64,000 nucleotides of DNA from Isoetes taiwanensis (lineage: Eukaryota > Streptophyta > Lycopodiopsida > Isoetales > Isoetaceae), in NCBI GenBank assembly GCA_021234155.1, contig JAJEKV010000032.1:8280736-8344735 (forward strand), written 5' to 3'. Positions 33,676 through 46,800 of this stretch are shown piece after piece. Position 1 is the stretch's first letter. Each line of letters starts with the position of its first letter. The notes below the pieces were generated by a model. It ran no database searches and was not told the origin of the DNA. It was given only the letters and a program-made list of their open reading frames with translations. Position numbers and translations under genes: made by a program.

Positions 33676-34445
33676 GGAACTGGAAAGATCGGTTCCAAAT
33701 TTGCAGCCTAAAAGTAGGTTTCGGTGAACCATGCAACATCAATGACACAATTTGACCTTACATGTTGGTCAACAAGTTCTATAATGTTAACACTCCCTTT
33801 CAAAATTATGAACATTGTAAATGAGGATAGCAAGGGTTTTTAATTTCTTGCTCACTGGTCTTAAGGTTTTATTTTACACCATCGAGTTCCAAGTGATTGG
33901 GTGTTCGCTATTGGAAGGCTGTACGAACATGTGAAAAGAAGGATCGTCACTCCCAATGGATTATCTTGCACAATCGTGAACAATACTATAGTGTTAAGTA
34001 TGGATGCCCACTATCACCGACACTTTTTGGTATGTACATTGATCATCTAGAGCAATATTTGATTGATCTGGATGTAAATTTCTTAAATTGCATGATAAAT
34101 TGATAATGCTTTTACTATTGAGGATGACCTTTTATCTGCTCATAATGCGAGGGATCTCCAAACGCAACTTGTTGCACTTGAATCTTTCAGTCTTGAATAC
34201 GGGTTGATCGTCAATCTTGGTAAAACCAAGGTTCTTGGATTTGGGACACGCAAACGTGTGAACAAACATTACAATGGTGAGCTAGTGGAGCATGTTGCTT
34301 CTTACAATATCTGGGATTACAAGATTTGTGCCAACCCCCACCCTTGGTCTCCCCGTGCTAACTGCTGCTACAAAGGCCTTGCATGCAATTATTAATAAAT
34401 TTAGACATGCTAATATCCGATGTTGGAAGTTGCTTAAGTGACTCT

Positions 34446-34493
<48 letters not shown>

Positions 34494-34498
34494 ATTTA
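34446..34498. repeat. (AAAT)n microsatellite
   Basis: About thirteen uninterrupted AAAT units, probably the tail of the antisense LINE fragment. Confidence 0.95.
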
Positions 34499-34870
34499 TT
34501 AATCATGCTTCTTGAGACCCTAATGGGCCATGAAGCAACAAATACACTGAATTCATTTAACTTCCAATAGAAGTTGTCTATAATTATCAACTTCCACTAA
34601 GAAATCCCCCAATCTGTTAGGATCAAGTTGCATAAGCGAAAAAAAGTTTGTTTTGTCAATATGGTGTTTCTCCCGAATTCCTTGATAGCAGCTACAGATA
34701 AGAAAGACATGAGATTCATCCTCAACCTCACCTGAGTTGCATAGTGTGCACAATCGATCTTCCCTGGGAATATTATGCCAACGTCCAGTTTCAATCTTCG
34801 AGTTGTGAGAGCTAGTTCTGTATTTTGCTATAACTCTTCTCGCCCTTTTGGAAATATAATCCTAGTCAGA
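34446..34870 (-). mobile_element. Antisense LINE 3' fragment with (AAAT)n tail
   Basis: On the - strand the zf-RVT end of a LINE reads RLCTLCNSGEVEDESHVF followed by LDPNRLGDFLVEVDNYRQ. At its 3' side lies a pure AAAT/ATTT microsatellite (34446-34498). RTE-like LINEs end in such simple tails, so this is best read as a 5'-truncated insertion into the + strand LINE relic. Confidence 0.55.
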
Positions 34871-35640
34871 GTAGACTAACATGGGATTAACTTCGTTTTT
34901 GTAAAATGTAAACCTTGTCCCTTGTTTCTGCCACATCTAATCCACAACTTTTGTTTGGACTTTGATGTGCTTGTTGTGCCAGTTGCCTTATATGGGTCGG
35001 AGATTTGAAGATCCTCAATTCCCAAGGAAAAATGGGTTGAATCGGAAGGCATACAAAAGCTAATTCTCAAACCTCTCTTGGGGTATAGAAAAGCACTCCT
35101 TATGAAATAATGCTTATGGAAATGAGATTTGCCCCTTCAGAAATTCTGGCAGCTGAATGAACAATCTAGTTTCTGGGAAGATGTTATGAAGGAGAGCATA
35201 AACTTTCATTTATTGGTTTATAAGCCTTAAAAATATTGGCCAATGCTAATAAAACTAGTTGGTACCATGATGTTAGTAGATGGACTGCTCGACTTGGCAT
35301 TTCGTTGGATGTTGATCGGTTGTCAAGGGAGGCGAATGTTGCTAGGTATCTGCAGAATGCATGGAAAGCAAAAGTGAGTTTCAATCATATCTATCAGTTC
35401 AGATGCCTAAATACCTTGTTCATGCTATTGCCAAGTTAAAAATGAACTCGCACAGACTTATGATAGAATTTGGACGATGGATGAAGCTAGAACAAAAGAA
35501 TAGACTATGTACTTGTGAATTGGGTAAGGTGGAATTGGAATAATACGCAGTCTTTAGATGTCGTACGCATGATAATATTTGGGAAAAATTCTCATCCTTA
35601 AGATGGAAAAGTTCAAATTTAGTTTTCTTCAATGATATTA

Positions 35641-36280
35641 GAACATTTGAAACAAATTGGCAGGTTTATACATGAGTTACTTGGTAATGCCAAATAAACA
35701 TTGTACTTTGTACCATATCCATTTTGGCTCTCATGGACGTTAATATACACTTACTTACTTACTTAACAAATTATACATCCCAAATCATTGAGAAACTAGA
35801 CCCTTGTTCAAACTTTACCAGATAATAGTTGTAGTATCAATTGCAGGTATGTTGAACATGGAGAGGCCTTCCTTCTAGACTGTCTTGACAAAGTGCAACA
35901 AGAGTGAATAATCCTACATGAAATAATCTATTTAGGCATCTTGACAGCATATCACAATGTGCAACATGGTCAATTATTCTAAAAGATTAAAAAAATGATG
36001 TAAGCATGAATGTTGTGAGAAGTTCTATTATTGCCATGTATTTCAGTTGTAATAGCTTGCAGAAACATTTCACTAAATCTAGATTTCTATTATGGGGTAC
36101 AATTATTGCAAGTTTGTTAAACATGATGAAGATCATCTTGCATTAGTGTGCTCTTAAGAAGCATTCTGCAAACAGATGGGAAGTTGCGAGCTATTTGACA
36201 GAGTAGGATTTTATATAAGCATACCATTATCCGTTGACACAGATAAGTTGGTGAGGAATGCTCTAATTTACATGTACATG
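35641..36280. other. No gene recognised
   Basis: AT-rich sequence between two LINE relics, without a supported feature. Confidence 0.45.
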
Positions 36281-36282
36281 AA

Positions 36283-37080
36283 ATGTGGGAGCATGGGGGA
36301 GGCCTTTTCTACATGACTTATTGGCAGCGTGGAATGCAATCAGACATCCTTTTTTGGTTGTGCCCTTCCACCCATGCCTTCTTGGACATTCCATGGTGGT
36401 GGGCACCACTGCCATCAAACCTCTCAACATTTCCACTCGTTGCATTAGTTTATCCCGTACATAGAGATGATGGGTCCTTCCAGGTGTCGTCTATATCCAA
36501 TACTGGTATGAAGGTGACCGCCTATTGTCCTAACCTAAGTTTCAAGCAAATTTCTACTCTCATGTTGGAATTTGTGTGTAGGGGAAAAGTAGTAGAGAAT
36601 CCGCTTTTTATGGTAGAGGTTGATATCACGAAAAGGTTAGCTTGGGGTTGTCACGAGGATATTCACAAAGGAATATTTTGTCAGATCCATATATCGTCTC
36701 TTCTTAGCTCCATAACCTCCCCCACTGCCAAATGGGTGGCACCTGCAGATTCCACAACCTAACTGGGTTAGTAGATAGCGTTGGCTTTGGGATAAAAGTT
36801 GTCATGCTTTATATCCATAGGTGCATGTGTGTTAATGGCTTGAGACGTCGATATGATCTTCATTTGTCTACAGTATGCCTGCTTTGTCATTCAAACATTG
36901 AGACTTTTGAGCATTGTCTCTTTTCTTGTCCAGAAGTTCAACCAGCATGGTCCTTGCTACAAGTTATTTAGCAATGCCCTGGATAGCAAATGCATGCTCT
37001 TGGTGTCCAGAGGCATTCCCTCCCAGCTAGACAGAACGCATTTCTTCTTGGCTCTGATTGGTTCATGTGGATAATTCGGG
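36283..37080 (+). pseudogene. LINE C-terminal relic with zf-RVT
   Basis: Near 36735-36970 the + strand reads ALYIHRCMCVNGLRRRYDLH-type sequence, then CLLCHSNIETFEHCLFSCPE with the C-x2-C...H-x4-C spacing of the zf-RVT finger at the end of plant L1-type LINEs. Upstream open sequence (36283-36760) has no clear match. Frames are interrupted; only a fragment remains. Confidence 0.6.
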
Positions 37081-37773
37081 AGCACTAAAGACACCTGCTC
37101 ATAGAGTTATTGATGTATCGCAGGCTAAGATATGATGATTTATGAATGTCTCTCTTGAGTTAGACGTGAAAGACCATATTTGAATTCAATATCTTCAAAA
37201 TAATCCATATAGTAACTAGTGTCCTCTATTGGAGCAAGTATACAAAATGCTTCATGTTCGTGTTCCAGAGGCATCTTCTTGTTGCCTATGTGAGTTTATG
37301 GCTTGTACTGCCAAACCTCTACCTCTAGACAACTCCATCAGGACCTCGATTAGCCACGATAAGAATCCCTTGAAATGATAAATTAGGATACATGAAGCCT
37401 TGCAGAATGCAATGACGAGACAACAAAAAGTTGTTAAGTCTTGTCTAAGGTTCTAAGTCATGGCTTCTAATATATATAGTACAATGGCCTTGGGCATAAG
37501 TTTCTTGATAGCCATGATTTTGGAAGGGGCACGACTGGATGCATGAGAGGGAGATGCCGTCTGATACGAGGAGATTGTGCTAGAAGCAGGTCGGCAGTGT
37601 GCGAGAATAGCCAATGAGCACCCATTGCCGAATCAGTATTTGAGCTTGGTGTCTTCCTCAGACGATCAAATTCATCCAGGACGAGCTGGAGCATGAGCTA
37701 AGGCCAGCCAATGGAATTGACCAAGTTGATAGCCACAATGGTTGTGTTAAAGAAATATCTATTGATGTGGGTA
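37081..37773. other. No gene recognised
   Basis: Flank between the LINE relic on the + strand and the poly(T) start of the - strand LINE. Short frames only. Confidence 0.4.
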
Positions 37774-39740
37774 TTTTTTTTTTTTTTTTTTTTTTTTTTG
37801 AAGAACTGTGTCGTCAATATATTAAAAGAATGGTAATGTTACAAAGCAAGTGAGGAGGAAGGAGAACTGCCTCAAAGAGACAGCAATACCTCGACACTCC
37901 ATAACAAACTCACAGAAAAACTGCAACTCTACTGCTGTACAAACCGACCATCACCATCTACAACACCCAAGAAGTCCTGCCAAATGGCAAACTTCCGCTC
38001 TACCAATCCTGGGAACACCAGAAAGCTTTGAAATAGCTTGTACCTGAGTCGAGGAATCAGAGAGGCTGCAGACTGCTGAATCCCCTGAAGATCCACAACC
38101 GCCGCCGCCTAAATCAGCCACACCAACCAAGCCACGCACAGATGCAAGGCTTGCTTCCCGTAAGAGCGCCAAGCACCGGATACACATGAAGCAAAGAATC
38201 GCCGGGCTAGTCAATCTCACCCGAAATTGAGCCCTAACCCAATCCCGGCACCGCAAGTGAGGGCATAAAACCGCATAATGCTCCACAGCCTCAATGATGA
38301 AGGCCACAACAAGGGGCGTAGAGGGCTCACACCGCCTAAATCGACTCACAAGGGCATTCACCCCGATACAAATGGCACCACCGCCACGTATAACCCTAAC
38401 CTTTGGTGGGGAAGTGAGCTCCATGTCCACGCCCAAACCGAAGCCATCGAGAACCCGAAGCCGCAAAGACCACTTGCCCGGCAAGGCAGGTCATGAATAG
38501 CCAAAGACCGAATAAGACCGCATACAAAACAAGAAGACACAACATCCGGATGAATCTTCCAAACCTGCACCACCACATCATCCCGAGGGACTATAGGTAT
38601 GTGCAAAATGAATACCCTCGCCACTTGTTCCCGTGATAGCCCTGGCCACGCCCGTGCAAAAGCGAGCTCGAAAGAACTCCCACGGCTAGCTGACCATCCC
38701 AATACCAATCCTCCAAGGTGAGCACAGCAGAGCTTCGCCCCAACGGGCTCAAGGCGTTGGAGCATGCACGGCGACCAAAGGGCAAGTGCGCTTGGGGGTA
38801 GAGGAACCCACAAGAAAGGAGAAGAGTGGTGATAAACAGAGGCATAATCTAGCCGGAAGAGCACACGACATGATCCCAAGCCCGCAACACCCCCGTGGAA
38901 AAAGGGGATGCATGTGGGAAAGGCCGAGACCATACAACAAAGCCCTGTGGCAACTCCACATGCACGACGGCTTCCCAAACGCCACACAATGGCGAAGAGA
39001 TCGCAATAATAAAGCCGCACTGGAGAAGATGCTCCATCCCTAATGCTCCAAACAAACTTAGAGACCAACACCTTACTATGCAAAGCCAAATCCGAATGGC
39101 CAAGCCCCCATCCTCCCGGGCGAGACACTTCCACCAAGCCACTTTAACAACCGCCCTTCATCATCCCCGCCCCACACAAAAATTTCGAACAATCTTATCT
39201 AAAGCCTCAGATCTTACCCTCGTGAGCTAACATCACAGATGTCGGGATACACATGAGTGCTACAAAGTACTTGACTTGGCAATAGTGATCCTACCCGCCA
39301 TGGACAACTTGTCGCCCTTCCACCAATTGAGGTGTTTCTCGCAACCCCCGCAAAATCTCATCCCACACCCTCCCCATGGAAACATCCCTCCAAAGGGAAT
39401 ACCCAACAAATTTAGTACACACATTACCCGGAAGCACCTTCCAAGGGAATAGAGCCAAACAAGGGGAGGCAGAGTCACCGGGCCCATAGTGCGAGCATTT
39501 ACCCCAATTCGGAAGAATGCCCGAGGCCAAGGAGAAAGTATCCAAAGAAACCCTTCACATTCCGCGAAATTCCTCTCTTTCGCCACCGTGAGAAGAGGAA
39601 AGTGTCACCAAAGAAATCGGGTTAATAATCTGGCGGGCTACCATCTTGCATCCAAGCCCATCCACCACCCCCTCCTCTCGCAACAAAAACAATCGAGACA
39701 AAGGCCTCCGCCACAATCGTAAACAAAAACGGCGCCAATT
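37774..39740 (-). mobile_element. 5'-truncated L1-type LINE with poly(A) tail
   Basis: A run of 26 T at 37774-37799 is the poly(A) tail of an element on the - strand. Reading upward on the - strand there is zf-RVT-like sequence, then GGWGLGHSDLALHSKVLVSK near 39090 (the conserved block after RT), then RGLRETPQLVEGRQVVHGG near 39300. Next come SEC-type and LFTIVAEA sequences near 39720, the end of the RT core. Frames shift repeatedly. Homology starts abruptly within RT near 39740, consistent with 5' truncation during target-primed insertion. A target-site duplication was not identified. Confidence 0.75.
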
Positions 39741-40185
39741 TGACGGAATGGCCAAAAAACTTTTGACATAAGAACTTGACAAAAGGTTCATAAGGCTTAG
39801 CAAAATTTATCAGTTTGTTGGAAGTGACAGAATAAGGAACTTCTGCATAAGCAGTTACATCATAATCTTGTAACTCTGACCATCCCAAAAAGGTGTTTCC
39901 TCTATGCAAATGAAATACCTGAGACAAAAGTGTTTGAGTGAGGGGAATCCTAGTGCCATCCACGAGAGTCTGGTAGCCAGTGTCAGTGTTAACCAAGTGT
40001 GCCACAAAGTGCCGAAGTTGCGTCGGATTTGGAGCTGGAAGTTCTTGATCCGCAATTAGGTCGACCAACCCTCACTCCAACACCCCGATTGATCCCTTGC
40101 AAAGGAGCAGGAATAGTGGCCGTGGAAAAATTTACCGTGGTGAAGGCGGCAGCATCCATTGGTGTGGTTGCATGCAAAGAGCAAT
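39741..40185 (-). pseudogene. Retroelement-associated ORF, N-terminal part, frameshifted
   Basis: On the - strand a start near 40182 reads MDAAAFTTVNFSTATIPAPL. After a frame change near 40070 it continues PNPTQLRHFVAHLVNTDTGY ... LLSQVFHLHRGNTFLGWSEL ... PYEPFVKFLCQKFFGH, and is then joined to the LINE at ~39740. The domain resembles the 'putative plant transposon protein' region found near gypsy elements, but the match is by impression only. It ends where the LINE begins, so the LINE probably inserted here or a rearrangement joined the two. Confidence 0.4.
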
Positions 40186-41398
40186 GCGAGTGCAGGCGGC
40201 TATGGCGAGTAGGGACAGGCTTGAAGCGATGGCAGAAACAGAGAGGGTATACAAAGGAATAGGGTTTGCAGCGGTTCACAAGAATATATTTATAGGCACC
40301 TTCAGGAAGAAAGATCTGAACCTTTGAAGAGGACAGATGGCAACATCAGGAAAAATAGCAAGGAAAACAAAATTTTAACCAAGGTCCAAGAAGTGGCAGT
40401 TGGTAAGCATTTTGTGCTTGACATGTCCACGAGGACAAATGCTGATGTGGCATTGTCATGAAGGCATTAGATGAATGTGGCATAATTAAGAAGGGCAACT
40501 CGAGGGAGCTAATGTTTTGATGAAAATAATGCCCACCTGACTGCCAAGGAAGATAGTGAAAAGTGACCAAATTTGAAGTGCGGTATGGCAATCTCCGACT
40601 CCGATGGTATGGCCTTAATAAGAGAATCAATGATAAGATTGAGATGGAACGTGTATATTGATTGGTCCAGAATGGCAACGTGGGCAGCTGGTGACCTATA
40701 GAAGGACATTTTGGTTACTAAAAAAGCACAGTGAGCAGCGCCATGGAGATGTATAACACGATGCCGAAAAACTATCTGGAGTGGATAACCTGTCGCATGA
40801 ATCATCTCGATTATTTGAAGATGAAGAACTGTGAAATTCCTATGGATGGTTGGTTGGGAGGTGTGGTCGATGACCTCGACCCAGATTCTGAGCACACAGA
40901 TGTGGTGTTGCACCTGCATTGGCACCCACAGCAGGGATTTATTATCCTGCATGTCCAAAACCTGAATAAGGATTGGCTAAATAGGAATTAATTTTTCAAT
41001 ATAATATCTTTTTCTTTTGCAAAATATAAGAACTTTCCCTACATTTCGTATGTCATGTTCAGCAACGATGTCCTGATATATTTCCATATGGAATGGTTTA
41101 AGGCGAAAACCATTTATCAGGGATGGGAGTGAAGTTCCAAACAACTCAGCAAGTTGAAAAATACTGGGATGGACAACTTTGACAACTTCATAAGGTCTTA
41201 ACTAGCGAAACTTGAAATTTTCGAGATGATTTTTGTGTAAAGCAGAACTAAATCACTTTGTTTGAACTCTTTGTTTCTAATCTTGTGGTCATGTCAGGAT
41301 TTTCTTAACTATTGACTAGCTAGAACTCGAAGATATGCGTTACGTCGAGCTGTTGTAGGCCCTTTCTTGCAAAGCAACAGGTGGATCATGAGTGGTAG
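40186..41398. other. Retroelement-derived spacer, no gene recognised
   Basis: A 149-codon open stretch on the - strand (40509-40958) has no recognisable domain. The segment lies downstream of the gypsy integrase relic and may include its decayed 3' end or LTR, but no LTR boundary could be fixed. Confidence 0.35.
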
Positions 41399-42304
41399 TC
41401 AGTTGAAAGCGCAGAATGAAGGCAAAATGTATTCGAAAGGCATCAAGGCCTCTTGACCATGAATGAGCCTGAAAGATGTTCGCCCAGTAACAATTTTATA
41501 AGTGGCATTGTAAGCCCATAAAACTGTAGGCATTTTTTCTTGCCAACCTTTTCTAGAAGCATCACAAATTTTCTTCAAAATAGAGATCAACGTCTTATTG
41601 ATGCTTTCTGCAAGGCCATTACTTTGAGGATAATAGGGCGTGCTTTTCACAGGTGATAAATATGTAGATAATCCGTGAGTTCTTTGATGGTGCGATTCAC
41701 AAAATGGATACCACGATCACTAACAAGTTCCGTGGAAGACCCGAATCGGGTAATGGGGTGCATGTAGAGTACGCGTGCTATGTGGGCTATTGTGTTGTCT
41801 GGCAGAGCACAAGCTTCAGCCTGTTTGGTATTGTAATCCGTGAAAACTAGAATATAACGAGCGCAGGAATTTCGAGCTGAAGGATCAATAGGACTGACAA
41901 AGTCCACTTGCCATTAATCGTGTGGATGCGGGAGAGACAATCAGGTACAATATGAGACTTCCTTGGTTTGTGGATGATCTCAAAAGGAGCAAACTCCTAT
42001 AAGATGTGAACCCAGCGTTGGGCGTGGTTTTGTTGATCAAATATAAAAGAGCTCGATGATGGACAAGAAACTTGATTTGGCTACCAAAAAGATAGTGTTT
42101 GAAACGTAGAACACAGAAAATAAAACCCAGAGCTTCGCATTCCATGGCAGAAATAATTTTTCTTCGCAGAGTTGAGTTTCTTGCTGGCAAAATGGATAGT
42201 TGTGTCCGTGTGAGGTTCATGCTCTTGAGACAGAACAACACCAACAGCAAAGGCGGAAACATCAACATGGGCATGAAAAGGTTTATCTCATTGAGGATGA
42301 TCAT
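41399..42304 (-). pseudogene. Ty3/gypsy RNase H-integrase relic
   Basis: On the - strand, integrase core sequence is clear. RYILVFTDYNTKQAEACALP appears near 41860, SDRGIHFVNRTIKELTDYL near 41700, and after a short gap STPYYPQSNGLAESINKTLI with the catalytic glutamate region near 41630. WAYNATYKIVTGRTSFRLIHG follows. Upstream (41885-42304) an RNase H-like stretch is recognisable only in broken frames (VLSQEHEPHTDT type). The order RH then INT and the integrase sequence fit Ty3/gypsy. Stops at 41647 and elsewhere disable it. Confidence 0.75.
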
Positions 42305-42784
42305 AGTCCCCCCGTCGATCCCCTAAGCACTTGGACATTCCAGCCAGGTTGCAGTTTCCAGCCCTCTTATGGGAAGACATTAGAATATTCACACATTTTT
42401 ACAGCCAGCAGATTGGCAGGCCACCTAACCATGGTTGTGCACCATGCCACGACCACTCAAGAGGAAAGAGTGATCACTTGGATATGGCAGGAGGGTGCAT
42501 GACCTGCATGTGGTGTCCTGCTACACCCAGACTTTATCCAGATATGCATGCCAGATGAGGAGTGGGAGGAGGGTCGGATCATTATGAGGTGTTTTAGAGA
42601 TGCAACGTCACTGACAACTAGTCCTACTCATGTGTTTTTCTAGTGCTTTGCGGCACAACTTGAGAGAAGCTGACCATGGAGAGTTGTTGGTGATAGACCC
42701 CCGAGCCTATCACGACTATGTTCGTGCTGAGGATTGCATGGCCCCACTGCTTCCTGCAGAGCATCCTGACTGGAGTTATCTCTA
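42305..42784 (+). pseudogene. Unrecognised coding relic
   Basis: Two readable stretches stand out: a block with HPDFIQICMPDEEWEEGRII near 42530-42585 and, after a CTAG acceptor-like word at ~42642, LREADHGELLVIDPRAYHDY ... LPAEHPDWSYL ending in TAA at 42782-42784. An intron from the GAGGTG word near 42588 would join them. No family recognised. Confidence 0.3.
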
Positions 42785-43875
42785 ACTCATCCTTTGGTCC
42801 ATCGTCATGAAGTAAATATGCACTTCCTTGTTTGAGTTCAATGTTTAACGATCATGTTCATGTTGAATGTTCACGTCCATGTCGTGATAAATGTCCATGC
42901 TTGCTTGCCATAATCATTGGATGCTTATGGCTCTTCATGACCTGCTGATTTGCCTGGGATTAGGAGATGGCATGTTGGTTGGTGGTACTTTGACAGCATG
43001 CCAGCATGTCTGGGTGCCTCAAGTGTCCATATCAACCTCGATGTACTTTGCTCGTGAGTATTTATTGTGACCTTGTACTTCCCCTTGCATGCACCCATTT
43101 TATTGGCGCTTGAAACTGACTAGAGACGCCAAGGAGGATTCACTCAAGCGAATCTTTAAGATTCCCATAAGCGAATCTTCCTCGGTTTGGAGGGTCCAGT
43201 GAGCCAATCCTCCTGGTTGCCTAGGTCGTTTTTGGAAGCACACTTGTATGCGCCATTTTGTCCATCTCATTGGAACTCTCTTTTTATAGGGTGACAGCTT
43301 GGGTCTTTGCTAGACTGGGGGGCATGCATACGAGTTGCTCAGTGTCCTCTACAGACTGACAACAACACCTGTGACATGCACATTAAGTACATCATGTGAC
43401 AACTCATCCGATGCATATAGCAAACCCAGCCGGATGCTATTGTACCCATCGCTAAGGACTGGTACAACTGCAGGTGATGTGCACTAATTTAGGAGTGAGT
43501 GACCTGTACTAAAGCAAACATTAATTACTACTTTGAGAAATTTTCTAGTTGAATACCACTAGAATAAAGTAGAGTGTTTTGGTAGCATCAGAGGCTTAGC
43601 AGCCTATAGTAGTGCAGGTTGTATACTATTTTACCAAAGTACTATATCCTCTTTCATATAATTGTTTGGACATTTCTTGTATAAGTGATCTACATAATTA
43701 TAGTTGTCGCTTGAAAAACTATATTATATAGTATCACATATTGGTGTATTGATATAATTGTACAACGTGATCTCATACCATGAAAAAGTATTCACAAAAA
43801 AAGTATTGACGTAAGTAATGTCAATGTGTTCAATTGTTATCCAATGCGATGTGATGGAAGGTCATTCAGAAGGTA
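42785..43875. other. No gene recognised
   Basis: The words GGAGGATTCACTCAAGCGAATC and GCGAATCTTCCTCGG near 43130-43215 hint at an inverted or duplicated short motif. Otherwise no feature. Confidence 0.4.
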
Positions 43876-46800
43876 ATGACATGGGAGCAAAACTTGGCAG
43901 GGGGGAGCGCCAAAATAGTCAATAGTGTACTCCCGCTCCTCATATTACTCTTCAAAATCGTGAACAATCTGCATAGGCTACTTTCAAGGATGCCACCTCA
44001 GTTGTGTCTGCATGTAGAGGCAGGTTTTCCAGTCTATTTGTTAGTTCCGTATCTAAAGGCAACAACAGACCAGAGTCTGCACGCGATTTTGCTGACTGAT
44101 TGCTTGTTCTTGTTGCAAACTCCAAGAGTATCCCACGCAGAGCTAGATTTTAGTATGGTTCCTGCCTCGGTCTGCCTCTATTCGTCTTATGACAGAATAT
44201 TCGCGTCCCATGTCTCTGGATCAGGCTATCGAGTTGGTGTATCATTCGGTCAATGTGTCTTCCTGTGGAGTTCATTTTTTTTTACCTACCCTTTATGCCA
44301 TCCGTTGATTCCTTAGAACTTTGCGCCACCTCGGTAGTCTCATTCACCACAATGAAGTCAAATCTGGTACTACCTCTGTAAGTATCAGGGCCATCTTGTG
44401 AATAAGTGCAACTCCGCAAGTAACCCTCCTCATTGCAAACGTTGCAATATGTACAACCACGTCTTTATAATCTCCGCAGTCGCATACAATGAGGGCAATC
44501 TTCACGCCTACCTTTTGATCCTGCCAAAGCTCAGTGTTATTATTGCAGGGAATGGGGACACATTACCACTATGTACCCTCAGCTCTCATAAGTTCAAGCT
44601 CAGCTTCCTCGCACCAACCAGACCACTTCAGTCCGACTCATGACCTATCAACTTTGAGTAGCTAATAGTAAACAAGGCCCATATCTTACATTGCATAAAC
44701 CACCATGCACTTCTCAGCCCATAAGCCACTCCTCAAGTTGCTTTGGATCAACAGGTTCAAGAAGAGATCTATCAAGCTTTAAATCCTCTTGTTCAACAGT
44801 CAAATTAGGTTGGCTTAGTGTCACCTCAAGCTCATGATACTCGACCCTATACTCTCCCGCCTCATGGCGCACAACCTATCTTTGCCATTGTTGTCGTTCC
44901 TCAGGATCCTTCCATCAAAACAATTCAATTTTGCTCTCAATCTTGAAAAAATGATGCCTCATGTTATGCCTAAAGTTCGCCAGAGTATCCTTAAACTTAG
45001 GCAAGCAGCTGAAGGTCTCACGCTTGCATCACCACCTGCTCTCAATCATGACGGTGGAACCATCTACATCCATGCCAACTTCATGCACTCAGACTTATCC
45101 CAACATCGGTACAGAAGTTGAGCTCTTACGGAAAGTGTCAGCTTCCTTACCTGCGGATCCTGCGCCTTTTGACACGGCTAGTCCCTTGGCACATGTTCCA
45201 CTGAAGTTGCAAGAAGAACTTGCAAAAATCAAGATCTCTCTTAGTCTGACTAATATCTTGAAACTCTGTTCTGCTCTTCGCGAACAATTGCCGCAAACTA
45301 ACCGTGTTCAGGTGATGGTAGCGTTGTCAATCTTATCACTAATAAACTCTAGCAACAACTGGAAATCAAGCACTTATATCGCGACCTTTATGATATCAAG
45401 CTAGCCAACAGTCACATCGCGCGCGCATCCTCAGTTGGTCCTTAGGTGTCTCTCCTCAGCTGACGACCAACATTGACGATCTCTCATTTCCATTTGGTGT
45501 TTAAAAAGTAGGTGAAGATTTTGGTGACTATGAAATTTTGTGGGACCTCCCTTTCTGACAGGCTAAGAGCATTCACTATTGGGCCATGGACTAACTCATC
45601 ATCATTGATGGCCACTTAAATGCCACTATGAACTTAGACTCTAGGCAACTTATCGTTGTGGAAAATGCTAAACCATCTCGGTCTAATAGTGACTCCGTTC
45701 TCAAGTTCAAACTTTCGCTGCCGAGTTACCTCTTTCTTCTTATCCTAAGTATGTCGATCTTTGGGTGACATAAATCTTGAGAATGATAACGTGATTGCTA
45801 ATTTGATTGATCCTTATCTTGCGCCTTGTAATCAGATCACCTTAGCACCTTTCCATCCAGAGGAGGAACAACCTCTTCCTCTCATGGATGCTGCCGCCAT
45901 CATGAAACGACCCATTGTTAATCTGGATCAGCCACTTTTGTTCTTCACCACCACTAGTGCCACACCACTAGTTCATACTATTACAGATGCAGATTCATCC
46001 TGCATATTCAAACTCTTGCATTAGAGGTTCTTGATTTAGGACAAAATCAACCCATTCGATTAGCAGCTGGTCTTCTCAACCTTTTTGAGAATGTGCCATC
46101 TGTTTTTTCAAGAAATTCAAGCATATTTCTGCTTGGAGCTACAAAGATTTATGACATCAAGAAAGAGTTAAGTGAGCTGACTATTCTCACCAAACTGGAC
46201 TCTCGTTCGATCTAGCAATGACAGTATAGGCTCAATACAAATCTTGTGACCCCGTGAAGGCTGAAATCGAGAAACTTCTGCTGACGATCTCATTTATGAG
46301 GCCAAACATTCAGAATGGTGAGCCCAATTCTTACTGCTCTTAAGCACAATGGTAAGATCCGCATCCACATGGACTACTGTATATTCAATCAGGCAGAGGG
46401 TGACCATTGCCCACTACCTTACCGATCAAGTCCTTGAAGAAGTGGCTGGCTATGAAATGTACTCTTTTATAGTTGGCTTCTCTGGATACAATCAAATCTC
46501 CATTTGCCCAGAGGATCAATTGAAATCTACATTCACCACGCCATGGGGCACTTTTCCTACAAAGTGATACTATTTGGTTTGTCCAATTCTCCATCTACTT
46601 TTCAACACATTATGCCTTCTATTTTTCAGGATTACATGAAAGAAAATGCTTTTTTTCAAGTCTTTCAGGTTCAGCTTACAGTAAGAAGGAGAATCATCTT
46701 TCTAGACTAGAGCTTGTTTTTCAAAAGTGTGATGAATCTGGTATCAGTCTCAATCCTGAAAAGTGTACTTTTTGTGTCACTTCTGGCGTCCTCCTTGATC

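Larger units (their letters stand above)
33895..35640 (+). pseudogene. LINE reverse transcriptase relic, + strand
   Basis: Broken pieces of a non-LTR element follow one another on the + strand. VKYGCPLSPTLFGMYIDHLE near 33990 is the RT motif containing CPLSP. An FxxDD-like box with DDLLSAHNARDLQTQL follows near 34122, then SLEYGLIVNLGKTKVLGFG. ALYGSEIWRSSIPKEKWVES-like sequence near 34985 and a C-terminal zinc-finger relic (RLMIEFGRWMKLEQKNRLCT, near 35460) complete the order. Several stops and shifts occur and a reverse-oriented insert splits it (34446-34870). It once encoded endonuclease/RT for target-primed insertion and cannot function now. Confidence 0.75.

Noticed and set aside
38278-39230. 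Several long open frames on both strands
   Set aside because: GC-rich LINE RT sequence on the - strand produces chance frames; the 259-codon frame is itself part of the LINE relic, not a host gene.
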